Below, one piece after another: positions 15,666 to 24,104 of a stretch of DNA of 45,993 nt (the first letter of the stretch is position 1; each line of letters opens with the position of its first letter). The position numbers and the translations under genes are program-made. The stretch comes from JAVBKU01 sp031553875 (GTDB lineage Bacteria; Bacteroidota; Bacteroidia; Bacteroidales; Rikenellaceae): positions 1 through 45,993 of the forward strand of contig JAVBKU010000022.1 in NCBI GenBank assembly GCA_031553875.1. The letters are read 5' to 3'. The notes beneath the pieces are model-generated. The model did no database searches and had not been told where the DNA came from. It saw only the letters and a list, made by a program, of their open reading frames with translations.

Positions 15666-17489
15666 CTACTGAGCCTTATTCAGGTACCAGCTCTTGTACT
15701 GAGTGCCGCCGCTATTAACCCACTTGGAGAAGTCGGGATACATCACGTCGAGCCTCTTCTTTTCGTCGCTGTTCACAAAGCCCTTCACGGGGATGTATAT
15801 GGCCCACGGCATATCGCCCTGGTTCACATAGAAACGACCCTTCGAGGGATCAGTCCTGTCGTGGCCGTAACCAAACCACCTGGGATTGGCCAGGTCTGTA
15901 GGCTTCTGCCCGGCGAAGTGCACTTCCTTACGCAGGTCTGTGGGAGACCCTGCTGTATATTCCGCGCCCGCCTTGATCACGATGAACGAGTTGTAAGGAG
16001 GCGTAACCTTTTCGAGAAGCTGTGGCGAATTGAACTCGGTATTCACGGTATAGGTCGGGTTGCCGTTTATCACGAACTGACCGCCGGGGAATGACCTCAC
16101 GTCGTCGAACAACATTACAGTGGCATAGGTCTGGTTATTCTCCATGCAGTTAGCCGTAACGCTATAAGCTGTAGGAGCTCCGAGGGGAGATGTAGTATTC
16201 CATGTCAGCGACTTGATCTCGCCACCGACAACACCGTACTGATAGCCGAAGGCATCGTAGTAACCCGGACCGGCACCCTTGAATATGGGCTTCCACTCGT
16301 CCTCTACCCTTGTAACCTTGTTATCCTTGTTGACATACACCTTGGATGAGAACTCAACCACCACGTCGTTCACGTCGTAGTCGCCCTCGTAAGGCCAGAG
16401 GTCTTCAAAATACATAGTACCGCTGAAATTCAGCACTGTTTCCTCTTCGGGACCGTCGATGGGCGGGTTGTCATTCACGGGGTCGGGAGTTATGATCACG
16501 CCGAAGATGGCATCGTTATGGTCGCCATCGGCCCAGGGGCCCTGGCCGGGTTTAAGGTCTTCACAGGCCACGATCCTCATATCGCCGGCTTTGAGAACTA
16601 CCAGCTGCTTGTAACCCGAATCGGTAGTCCTGAACCTGGGAGTACCCAGATTGTAGCAATTGTCCGCATCCTGTATCATGTAGAAACCGATGCAGGTATT
16701 GGCCGGGAACTTGGCGCACCACTTGCTTCCGTCCCAATACCTGAGGTCGACCATCTGACCCACGCTGACAGCGGTGGTATTGGCAAAGATCACCTGGTTG
16801 TCTTCTTGAGCCTGGTTGGGAGTGTAAGTGGTTCCCGCGGGATAGGTGTAGTAACCTATCTTGTTGTGGAACGTACCCTGCCTTGAGATAAAGGCCACGG
16901 AAACGGAGGCCGAATCGGTAGCAGAGGTGGTTATAACGTTAGAATATGAGCCGTCGAAGAATTCGGGGTGAGCGATCTCGAGGTCCTGGCCTTCGACAAA
17001 TGAACCGGCGATGCTGTCAAGGAACGAACCCCTGAAAGTGTAAGTGCCAGCCCTTGAAGCCGCCATCAGCTTAGCCGGAGAGGCTGCAGCCACGGGAGTG
17101 AAGTTGCTGAGGTTATTGATTGTAGAGTACAACAACCTGTCGGCGTCGTTAACGCCGGGAGCAGAGGTGTACACATACACATTGGTAACCGCGATAGGGA
17201 AAGGTATTTTCCCAGAGAACACACCGTTCTCGTTAGTGAAACCACGGAACAGCGGCGTCTTGTTGACGTCGAGCTGACCGTAGATATTCAACGGATTTTC
17301 AGAGAATACCTGAAACTCCAATTTGTAATTAACCCCGTAGCTTATATTGACAGTGCTCGACTTTACGGTCGCATAGTCAAAGTAGCTACCGCCTGTACCT
17401 CCGCCTGCGCCGCCACCCTCTTCGGGAGACTTAAGACAGCTCGAGAAGCCAAACAACAAACATAATCCTACAAGTAACTTTGTTTTCAT
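15666..17489 (-). CDS. LruC-domain surface lipoprotein
   Basis: A 607-residue predicted lipoprotein. The N-terminus MKTKLLVGLCLLFGFSSC is a signal with a lipobox, and the Cys is followed by LKSPEEGG, an acidic stretch like the lipoprotein export signal that sends Bacteroidetes lipoproteins to the cell surface. A Gly-rich linker precedes a beta-rich domain. Around residues 310-420 is the region typical of LruC/DUF4842 proteins: WADGDHNDAIFGVII, then MYFEDLWPYEGDYDVNDVVVEF. The acidic segment DYDVNDVVV is the hallmark. The C-terminal part ends in SKWVNSGGTQYKSWYL. LruC-domain proteins are known as surface proteins of unclear substrate. It is a single-gene unit with its own promoter (17601-17631) and terminator (15617-15648). 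Confidence 0.85.
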   Translation of the reverse strand: MKTKLLVGLCLLFGFSSCLKSPEEGGGAGGGTGGSYFDYATVKSSTVNISYGVNYKLEFQVFSENPLNIYGQLDVNKTPLFRGFTNENGVFSGKIPFPIAVTNVYVYTSAPGVNDADRLLYSTINNLSNFTPVAAASPAKLMAASRAGTYTFRGSFLDSIAGSFVEGQDLEIAHPEFFDGSYSNVITTSATDSASVSVAFISRQGTFHNKIGYYTYPAGTTYTPNQAQEDNQVIFANTTAVSVGQMVDLRYWDGSKWCAKFPANTCIGFYMIQDADNCYNLGTPRFRTTDSGYKQLVVLKAGDMRIVACEDLKPGQGPWADGDHNDAIFGVIITPDPVNDNPPIDGPEEETVLNFSGTMYFEDLWPYEGDYDVNDVVVEFSSKVYVNKDNKVTRVEDEWKPIFKGAGPGYYDAFGYQYGVVGGEIKSLTWNTTSPLGAPTAYSVTANCMENNQTYATVMLFDDVRSFPGGQFVINGNPTYTVNTEFNSPQLLEKVTPPYNSFIVIKAGAEYTAGSPTDLRKEVHFAGQKPTDLANPRWFGYGHDRTDPSKGRFYVNQGDMPWAIYIPVKGFVNSDEKKRLDVMYPDFSKWVNSGGTQYKSWYLNKAQ

Positions 17490-17600
17490 TTCCGCCTAAA
17501 TTTTAACTTAATTTCAAATTCTCCCATGAAATACCGGGACCCGCTTCGGTATAATTCTCTGTTCGCACCGCATGCAAACAAATGAAACCATACCACGATG

Positions 17601-17631
17601 CAAATATACTCACACAATCAATAATTTCAAA
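17601..17631 (-). promoter_or_regulatory. Bacteroidetes promoter of the LruC gene
   Basis: Read on the minus strand: TTTG (17628-17631), a 19-bp spacer, then TATATTTG (17601-17608). This is an excellent match to the Bacteroidetes TTTG-N17-23-TAnnTTTG consensus and lies 112 bp upstream of the start codon. Confidence 0.75.
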
Positions 17632-17983
17632 GAAAATAAACTGCTATTCTTAATATCCGAGTTTTTTACGCTAACTCCATGTATTTTTCATGGCATCCAC
17701 ACAGCTTTTTAAATCAGTGTCTATTTCTTGTAATCCAGCAACCACACCGTTTATCTAAGACACAATAACCTAATTCACAAAAATTAACGGCATCTATTCC
17801 TCCTTCTTTGACAACAGGAAATAAGCCACAAATTTCACCCTAACTATCGTGCAAGTTTTCTTGCTGGGGATCACACATATCGCCACCGGAATAACGCATA
17901 ACTTGCGCCTAATATTGTATACGCCCGACCGCTACAGAACAGAGAACAGGCAACCGCTCCCGCGCATCACGCCCTAAAACAAT

Positions 17984-18016
17984 GACGCCGCCGGAGGCAT
18001 AACCTCCGGCGGCGTC
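17984..18016 (-). terminator. Terminator of asd
   Basis: A perfect 14-bp stem (gacgccgccggagg / cctccggcggcgtc) with loop cataa. On the minus strand it is followed by ATTGTTTTAG. It lies 38 bp after the asd stop. Confidence 0.8.
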
Positions 18017-18053
18017 GAAAACTCTGTCCCGTATATCCCGGGAAGGGGGGGCC

Positions 18054-19067
18054 TTACTTCCTGATATGGCCGTTAGCCACCAGGTATTCGGCGATCTGCA
18101 CGGCATTGAGCGCCGCGCCCTTCTTGATCTGGTCGCTCACGCACCAAAAGGTCAGGCCGTTGGGATTGGATATATCCTTACGTATGCGGCCCACATACAC
18201 GGGGCTCTCGCCCGCAAGGAACAGGGGCATCGGATACTTCTTGTTGGCGGGATCGTCGCATAGCACGATACCTTCGGCGCTCGCGAAAGCCTTGCGGGCG
18301 TTCTCCGCCGACACGGGAGCTTCGGTCTCGACCCATATCGACTCCGAGTGGGCCCTCATCACCGGCACCCTCACGCACATGGCGCTCACCTCGATATCCG
18401 AGTGCATTATCTTGCGCGTTTCGTGGTACATCTTCATCTCCTCCTTGGTATAGCCGTTGTCCATGAACACGTCCACCTGGGGTATCACGTTGAACGCCAG
18501 TTGATAGGCGAACTTGTCGACGGTGGGCTCCTCGCCCGCCACGATCTGCTCGTATTGGTGGTTCAGCTCGTCCATCGCAGCCGCCCCGGCGCCGCTGGCC
18601 GCCTGATAGGTCGACACATGCACACGGCGTATATGCGACAGTTTCTCGATAGCCTGCAGGGCCACGACCATCTGTATGGTGGTACAGTTGGGGTTGGCGA
18701 TGATACCGCGGGGAGGATTGACCGCATCCCTCGGGTTGACCTCGGGCACAACCAAGGGCACATCTTCGTCCATACGGAAGGCGCTCGAATTGTCGATCAT
18801 TATAGTTCCGTGCTTTGTGATGGTATCGGCAAACTCCTTGGAGGTCCCTGCCCCGGCGGAAGTGAAGGCTATGTCCACGCCCTTGAAGTCGTCGCCGTGA
18901 CGCAGGAGCTTCACTTCGATCTTCTTGCCGCAGAACTCGTACACCTTGCCGGCGCTACGTTCCGAGCCGAACAACAACAATTCGCTGATGGGGAACTCCC
19001 TCTCCGAGAGCACGCGCAGGAATTCCTGTCCAACGGCTCCGCTCGCTCCTACAATCGCAACTTTCAT
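18054..19067 (-). CDS. asd: Aspartate-semialdehyde dehydrogenase
   Basis: Asd reduces aspartyl phosphate to aspartate semialdehyde with NADPH, the branch point to lysine/diaminopimelate, threonine and methionine. The 337 residues fit the family. The N-terminal nucleotide-binding motif is VAIVGASGAVGQEFLRVL (residues 3-20). Other marks are TSAGAGTSKEFAD, DNSSAFRMDEDVPLVVPEVNP, the active-site Cys in NPNCTTIQMV (about residue 127) and STYQAASGAGAAAMDEL. The general base region is represented by VRVPVMRAHSESIWVE. It is transcribed alone, with a terminator at 17984-18016. Confidence 0.97.
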   Translation of the reverse strand: MKVAIVGASGAVGQEFLRVLSEREFPISELLLFGSERSAGKVYEFCGKKIEVKLLRHGDDFKGVDIAFTSAGAGTSKEFADTITKHGTIMIDNSSAFRMDEDVPLVVPEVNPRDAVNPPRGIIANPNCTTIQMVVALQAIEKLSHIRRVHVSTYQAASGAGAAAMDELNHQYEQIVAGEEPTVDKFAYQLAFNVIPQVDVFMDNGYTKEEMKMYHETRKIMHSDIEVSAMCVRVPVMRAHSESIWVETEAPVSAENARKAFASAEGIVLCDDPANKKYPMPLFLAGESPVYVGRIRKDISNPNGLTFWCVSDQIKKGAALNAVQIAEYLVANGHIRK

Positions 19068-19503
19068 ATGTCTGTAATGTTTTATTATTTATGTATGTTA
19101 CTTCAATGATTCAGGTTGGCCTTACTTCCCTTAATGATATTTATTGGGGTAAGATACGATTTTACATGAGTTATTTACCTTCGGTCTTCCTACTTTTGGC
19201 ATTGCCCCAAAAGTAGGCAAAAGGTCTAGCCGCGTCTTCTGCTGGGGTCTCTTCCGGGAGCTTCCCTCGTTACACGATAACTGAGGGTGATCTCCCTCAC
19301 GAGACCTCCCAAAGCGGCGATTATTTTGCTGTTCTTAACGTCACTCACGGACACACATTCTCCCCCCCATCCCATGCCGCAAAAGTAGCTGTTTCGCGGC
19401 AATCCGCAACAACTTGTTAAAATTTTATTATAATTGTGCGAAAACACACAAATTATAATACTCAGGCAATAGTTTACCTTATATATAATGGATTTCCCGG
19501 GCG
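19068..19503. other. Intergenic region carrying a dispersed structured repeat
   Basis: About 435 bp between the minus-strand PBP gene and asd. The span 19189-19330 is one copy of a repeat found inverted at the right edge of the window, described separately. The remaining part is AT-rich (19390-19490) and probably promoter DNA for asd. An open frame of 73 codons on the minus strand at 19226-19447 is produced by the repeat and is not called as a gene. Confidence 0.6.
19189..19330 (-). repeat. Dispersed structured repeat, copy A
   Basis: The reverse complement of about 19215-19307 matches 45886-45978 with a single substitution over some 90 bp (ccccagcag here, ccccggcag there). Homology continues more weakly on both sides (gccgctttggg on one side, cctacttttNNggcaat on the other). 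The left end (19189-19217) is itself a hairpin, cctacttttgg...ccaaaagtagg. The core is bounded by ggtctc and gagacc, which can pair, so the unit can fold as RNA or single-stranded DNA. Confidence 0.8.
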
Positions 19504-21876
19504 CTAATTGAAGAAGTCGTCCACTCCCCCCGACCCACCCTGGGTGGAATCGGGGCCCTGCACCCCGTCGGGATCGCAGTTATGCACCACCACGCCCACC
19601 GGCACGGGGAACACATCCTCCTGCGAAACGCCTAAGGCCTTGTTGGCGTACACCTTCTTCATAAATTCGCCGTATATGGGTAGAGCCAGAGCCGAACCTT
19701 CGCCCCGGGCCGTGAGGTGGATACTGCGGTCCTCGCCGCCGACCCATGCTCCCGCCACAAGCTTGGGCGTTATACCGATGAACCAGGCGTCGGAGTTATT
19801 CTGCGACGTACCCGTCTTACCTCCCATATCGCCCTTGAAGCCGTACACCCATCTCAGGCGGCCGGCAGTACCTGCGTTGATAACCCCGCGCAGCATTTCC
19901 AGCATGGTATAAGCCGTCTGCTCGCTGATGGCGTCGGCGCTCGACGTGTTGAACGAGGCCAGAAGGTTACCGTGCCTGTCCTCGATACGGGTGACGAACA
20001 GCGGCTCGCTGAACACGCCCCTGTTAGCATAGGTGGCATAAGCCCCCACCATCTCGAACAGCGACACGTCGGCAGTCCCCAGGCAGAGGGCATAAACGGG
20101 GTCTATGTAGCTGTGTATCCCCATCTTATGGATAAAGTCGGCCACGGCGGCGGGCTGCTTGGCCTGCTTCATGATCCATGCCGAGTAGTTGTTGCGGCTG
20201 TTGGCGAGGCCCCACTTCAGAGGCTTCATCACCCCGTCGTAGACCACATTACCAGCCTCCTTGGGCTGCCATGCGTCGCCCGTGGCGGTCTCGATGGTCA
20301 CCGGCAGGTTGGGCACCATGGTACAGGGATTATACCCCAGGTGATCGACGGCGAAGGTGTAGATAAAAGGCTTTACGGTCGATCCCACCTGCCTCTTGCC
20401 CTGCTTCACCATGTCGTACTTGAAATATTTGAAATCCGGACCGCCCACATAGGCCCTAACATGGCCGTTGGAGGGGTCGAGGGCCATGAACGACCCGCGC
20501 ATGAACTTTTTGAAATAGAGTATCGAGTCCCTCGGGGTCATCACCGTATCGATGCCGCCCTTGTAAGAGAATATCCTCATCTCGGTCGGCGTGGTGAAAG
20601 CCTTGTCTATCTCGGCGTCCGACGCGCCGGCGCGCTTCATCAGGCGGTAGCGTTCGGTCTGGCGCATGGCGTTGCGGATGATCTTCTCTATCTCGCTCTT
20701 GTCAAGATTCACGAAGATACTCCTGCGCCACTTCACCTGCGCGTCGAGGGCGGGCTGCACGTCTTTGGACATACGGTCGTACATAGCCTCCTCGGCATAC
20801 TGCTGCATGTCGGCGTTGATAGTGGTATATATCTTCAGCCCGTCGCGGTAGAGGTTGTATTCGTTGCCGTCGGCCTTGCGGTTCTTCTTGCACCATCCAT
20901 ATATGGGGTTATTCTCCCAACGGCGTACTTCCTGCTCGTAATCCCACTCGTTGGCATACTGCGATCGGCGGGGCTTGTCGGCGGTCATCACCAGGCGCAG
21001 CATCTCGCGGAAATATGTGGCCCTGCCTTCGTTGTGCGACACGGGGTGATAGTCGAGCTTTATAGGCAGCGCGGAGAGCGAATCCCGCTGCTGCTTGGTG
21101 ATAAAATCGTCCACTGCCATACGCGAGATCACCGTATTGCGCCTTGCCATCGCGCGGTCGTAGTTACGCACGGGGCTATATCTCGTGGGCGCATTGACCA
21201 CCCCCACCAACATCGCCGCCTCCTCGACGGTCAGTTCGCGGGGATTCTTGCCGAAGAACGTGCGCGACGCGGAGCGGATGCCGTAGGCGTTACTGCCGTA
21301 GGGCACCGTATTGAGATACATGGCTATGATCTCCTCCTTGGTGTAGTTGTACTCGAGCATCACGGCGGTGATCCACTCCTTGAGCTTAGACACCACCAGC
21401 ACCGACCCCTTCGATATGGGATTGGAATATATGGTCGTATCGCGGGGATAGAGGTTCTTGGCGAGCTGCTGGGTGAGGGTGCTGCCCCCGCCCTGGGCGG
21501 TATTGCCGAGTGCCACGGTCTTCACGGCCACCCTCGCCAGGGAGATGAAGTCTATGCCGGAATGGGAGTAGAAGCGCACGTCTTCGGTAGCTACAAGCGC
21601 CGCGACAAGGTTGGGCGACAGCTCGTCGAAGTCGACGTAGGATCGGTTCTGGATAAAGAAACTGCCTATCATATCCCCGTCCTCGGAGTATATCTCGGTG
21701 GAGAGGTTGCTCTTGGGGTTCTCCAACTCTTCGAACGAGGGGAGCTTGCCGAACACGCCGAGCCTGGTCAGAATGAGCATCAGGAGCAGTACGGCGAACG
21801 GCGTACCCACGATGATCCAGAACCATTTCACGGCCTGGGGTGTGGATAGTTTTTCTTTGAGCGTTTTCTTCGACAT
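19504..21876 (-). CDS. Class A penicillin-binding protein (PBP1A-type)
   Basis: A bifunctional peptidoglycan glycosyltransferase/transpeptidase anchored in the inner membrane, 790 residues from the start at 21876. The frame is open to 21921, but that codon lies inside the -7 promoter box, so MSKKTLKEKL is chosen. One transmembrane helix (about 20-42) precedes the GT51 domain, which has EDVRFYSHSGID with the catalytic Glu and GGSTLTQQLAKN. The transpeptidase domain has the SxxK motif in GSTVKPFIY, the SxN motif in SRNNYSA and the KTG motif in KTGTSQN. The C-terminus is Gly/Asp-rich and extracytoplasmic. A single gene, with the GH2 homologue upstream on the same strand. Confidence 0.95.
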   Translation of the reverse strand: MSKKTLKEKLSTPQAVKWFWIIVGTPFAVLLLMLILTRLGVFGKLPSFEELENPKSNLSTEIYSEDGDMIGSFFIQNRSYVDFDELSPNLVAALVATEDVRFYSHSGIDFISLARVAVKTVALGNTAQGGGSTLTQQLAKNLYPRDTTIYSNPISKGSVLVVSKLKEWITAVMLEYNYTKEEIIAMYLNTVPYGSNAYGIRSASRTFFGKNPRELTVEEAAMLVGVVNAPTRYSPVRNYDRAMARRNTVISRMAVDDFITKQQRDSLSALPIKLDYHPVSHNEGRATYFREMLRLVMTADKPRRSQYANEWDYEQEVRRWENNPIYGWCKKNRKADGNEYNLYRDGLKIYTTINADMQQYAEEAMYDRMSKDVQPALDAQVKWRRSIFVNLDKSEIEKIIRNAMRQTERYRLMKRAGASDAEIDKAFTTPTEMRIFSYKGGIDTVMTPRDSILYFKKFMRGSFMALDPSNGHVRAYVGGPDFKYFKYDMVKQGKRQVGSTVKPFIYTFAVDHLGYNPCTMVPNLPVTIETATGDAWQPKEAGNVVYDGVMKPLKWGLANSRNNYSAWIMKQAKQPAAVADFIHKMGIHSYIDPVYALCLGTADVSLFEMVGAYATYANRGVFSEPLFVTRIEDRHGNLLASFNTSSADAISEQTAYTMLEMLRGVINAGTAGRLRWVYGFKGDMGGKTGTSQNNSDAWFIGITPKLVAGAWVGGEDRSIHLTARGEGSALALPIYGEFMKKVYANKALGVSQEDVFPVPVGVVVHNCDPDGVQGPDSTQGGSGGVDDFFN

Positions 21877-21918
21877 AGAAGTTTGGGCGCGAAGCTGAAT
21901 TACGTTGGATTTCAGCCG

Positions 21919-21926
21919 CAAAGGTA
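21919..21926 (-). promoter_or_regulatory. -7 box of the PBP gene
   Basis: TACCTTTG on the minus strand, an exact TAnnTTTG match, 42 bp upstream of the chosen start codon at 21876. It argues against the longer start at 21921. Confidence 0.65.
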
Positions 21927-21990
21927 TTATTTAAATCGATAAATGCGAACAGCCTGCGGATGCTTTTTTCTTCCGGGCAGGGGCCGTGGA

Positions 21991-23931
21991 CTACTCCACC
22001 CTCAACCTGTCGGTAGATATCACTATCGAGGGCTCTGCGGTACGCACCACACGTGCTATGACCGTATAGCCACCTTTTTTCAGGCGTTTAAGCTCCGGCA
22101 CTTCGACCACGGCCTTAGCTCCCGGGGCGATCCCCAACTTCACGGGAACGCTGTTCAGCGGCTTTTTATTGCTTGCGAAGGTCACCTCGCAGCGCAGTTC
22201 CGCCCCGCTCAGGTCGTCGAAAAGGCTGTTGTTGGTTATCTCTATCGCGCTCCGGCCTTCCATGCGCATGGCCACCCTCTGGTCGCGGCGCTCCGGACGT
22301 TCAAAATAGGATATATCGTAATAATTTATCTCCGGGCGAGACGCCGTCGTACGCGCCGAAGCAGCTCCCTCGCCCTTGGCACCGCCGCCGGATATCACAA
22401 TATCGGTGTTCCACTCCCCTGCGGCCCATTCATAAACTATGGGCCTCGAAGCTTCGGCCTTCTTGAGCCTCAGGTATGATTCGTAGAGGTTATAGCCGTT
22501 GCCGCCCTGCCCACCGATGGAGAACATCACGGCACAGGGGTGCCCCTGCGACGAGCAGTAGGCGCTCAGGGCCCTCTGCACGTATGCCTCCCCCCACTTG
22601 GGATCGTTGGCCGGCGTGCCGCCTAATTCACGAGATAAGCCCGAGCGGCGCGTATCGATATTAGCCTGCGGGCAAACGTAGAGGCCGTAGCGGTCGCACA
22701 GCGAATATATCTCTTCGCTCCTCGGGCAGCCGGAAAGCAGCAACATATTCACATCGGCGGCCTTGAAGCGCAGGATATCCTTCTCTATCTGCGCCCCCTC
22801 GGCGGGAGCGTATTTCACGGCCCTCATATTTACCTTTTTACCGTTTAAGAACAGGCCGTCCCACCTCATCTCGACCCTCCTCAGCCCCACTTTCACGGCC
22901 ATATACTCGCCGAAACGGCCCTCGTACTGGGTGCGCAGCTGCACGGTGTAGAGCTCGGGCGACTCATGGCTCCACATGCGGGCGGCGGGCACGGGGATAT
23001 AGAATTTGACGGTATCCTCGCCCTTCATTCCCAGGGTCACATCCTGCGAAGCGTGCGATATTTTCTCCCCCGATGGCGAGTATAGCTCGATATAGACCTT
23101 GGTCGTACGTTTGTTGAGCAGGCCCGTTTTCATCACGGCGCCGAAATAGAGCGTGGCGTCACTGTTGAACTCGCTGAACGACACGGAATAAACGTAATCC
23201 ATTAGCCTCAACTTCGGCTGGGAAATTACCTGTATGCCGCGAGCGATGAACGTGCCCGCAGTGTGTGATATATTATCCTGTAGCACGGAGGTCGCGCCGC
23301 CGCTGCGCACGACAACGGCCATTTCGTTCTTCCCGTCGCTCACGTAGGGCGTGATGTCGAATTCACTCACGGCGCACGGGTCGGTGAACGCGCCCGCCTT
23401 TTGCCCGTTCACATATAGCTCGAACGGCCCGTTAACAGACTCCACACGGACGAACACCGCCCGCTCGACCCATGCGAAAGGCACCTTGAATTCTTTGCGG
23501 TACACGGCTATGGGGGTGGCAAGCGGCTGTTTCTGGGGTACGGATACCTTGGCCCAGCCCGCGCCGTCGGCACTTCCCTTCAACACGGCGGGGTCGAATC
23601 CGCCCTCCGGCAGAGCCTTCACCTTCCACTCTCCCGACATATCTATCACGTACGACGAGGCTAACGGATTCCCCGCCACGGCCAACGCGGCACTGTTATA
23701 GCTCACAAGCGGCGTGCGGGGTGACTCCCTGCGCCACTCTATTTCGGGCAGGGGCGACTGCCTGCGCTCCGGGGCCAGGAAGAGCGACGGCTGCGGGGCG
23801 GGCTTTGCAGCCTGCGGTCTGGATGAGGACACCCTGCGCTGGGCGCCGCCGCGCGAAGAAACCTGCGCCGAAACCTCTCCTGCGCACCATGCCGCCAACG
23901 CGGCGCATATCAATAAATATCTCACTGACAT
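21991..23931 (-). CDS. Exported glycoside hydrolase family 2 homologue lacking catalytic residues
   Basis: A 646-residue protein with a signal peptide (MSVRYLLICAALAAWCAGEVSAQ) and an Arg/Ser/Pro-rich linker. Residues about 95-215 resemble the GH2 sugar-binding jelly roll (VYRKEFKVPFAWVERAVFVRVESV, ELYVNGQKAG, FDITPYVSDGKNEMAVVV). About 240-350 is the immunoglobulin-like domain and 355-510 a shortened TIM barrel. The acid/base motif normally written S-L-G-N-E-x-G-x-G is S-I-G-G-Q-G-G-N-G here (471-479), so Asn-Glu has become Gly-Gln with Gln475 in place of the catalytic Glu. No segment like the nucleophile motif EYAHAMGN is present: the barrel runs from RPIVYEWAAGEW straight into a later beta domain (IEITNNSLFDDLSGAELRCEV). 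It is probably a binding protein rather than an enzyme. Confidence 0.85.
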   Translation of the reverse strand: MSVRYLLICAALAAWCAGEVSAQVSSRGGAQRRVSSSRPQAAKPAPQPSLFLAPERRQSPLPEIEWRRESPRTPLVSYNSAALAVAGNPLASSYVIDMSGEWKVKALPEGGFDPAVLKGSADGAGWAKVSVPQKQPLATPIAVYRKEFKVPFAWVERAVFVRVESVNGPFELYVNGQKAGAFTDPCAVSEFDITPYVSDGKNEMAVVVRSGGATSVLQDNISHTAGTFIARGIQVISQPKLRLMDYVYSVSFSEFNSDATLYFGAVMKTGLLNKRTTKVYIELYSPSGEKISHASQDVTLGMKGEDTVKFYIPVPAARMWSHESPELYTVQLRTQYEGRFGEYMAVKVGLRRVEMRWDGLFLNGKKVNMRAVKYAPAEGAQIEKDILRFKAADVNMLLLSGCPRSEEIYSLCDRYGLYVCPQANIDTRRSGLSRELGGTPANDPKWGEAYVQRALSAYCSSQGHPCAVMFSIGGQGGNGYNLYESYLRLKKAEASRPIVYEWAAGEWNTDIVISGGGAKGEGAASARTTASRPEINYYDISYFERPERRDQRVAMRMEGRSAIEITNNSLFDDLSGAELRCEVTFASNKKPLNSVPVKLGIAPGAKAVVEVPELKRLKKGGYTVIARVVRTAEPSIVISTDRLRVE

Positions 23932-24024
23932 ATGTTTTCTCTATATAATCATGGTCTCTGGCCTGCCCTTTGGGCAATACCCCCGCAAGATACGCACTTT
24001 CCTCCACACTACATCAAAAAATAA

Positions 24025-24059
24025 GCAGGAGTTTCGCACCAAAAAAGCGAAACTCCTGC
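24025..24059 (-). terminator. Terminator of maeB
   Basis: A 13-bp perfect stem (gcaggagtttcgc / gcgaaactcctgc). On the minus strand it is followed by TTATTTTTTGATG. It lies 46 bp after the maeB stop. Confidence 0.85.
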
Positions 24060-24104
24060 CTTCGTTCCAATCCACGCGGACTAAACCTGCGCTCCCCCCC
24101 CGGT

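Larger units (their letters stand above)
17490..18053. other. AT-rich gap between asd and the LruC gene
   Basis: About 560 bp, AT-rich from 17600 to 17850. It holds the promoter of the LruC gene (17601-17631) and the asd terminator (17984-18016). No gene is supported in between; the remaining stretch shows nothing I recognise. Confidence 0.6.

Noticed and set aside
19226..19447. A 73-codon minus-strand frame
   Set aside because: Arises within the dispersed repeat and AT-rich promoter DNA; the copy at the right edge does not preserve a matching protein.
19717..21849. A very long open frame (about 710 codons) on the plus strand opposite the penicillin-binding protein gene
   Set aside because: It is the exact antisense of a well-supported PBP gene and is rich in His, Gly, Val and Arg, the usual shadow of a GC-rich third codon position. 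It has no recognisable domain.
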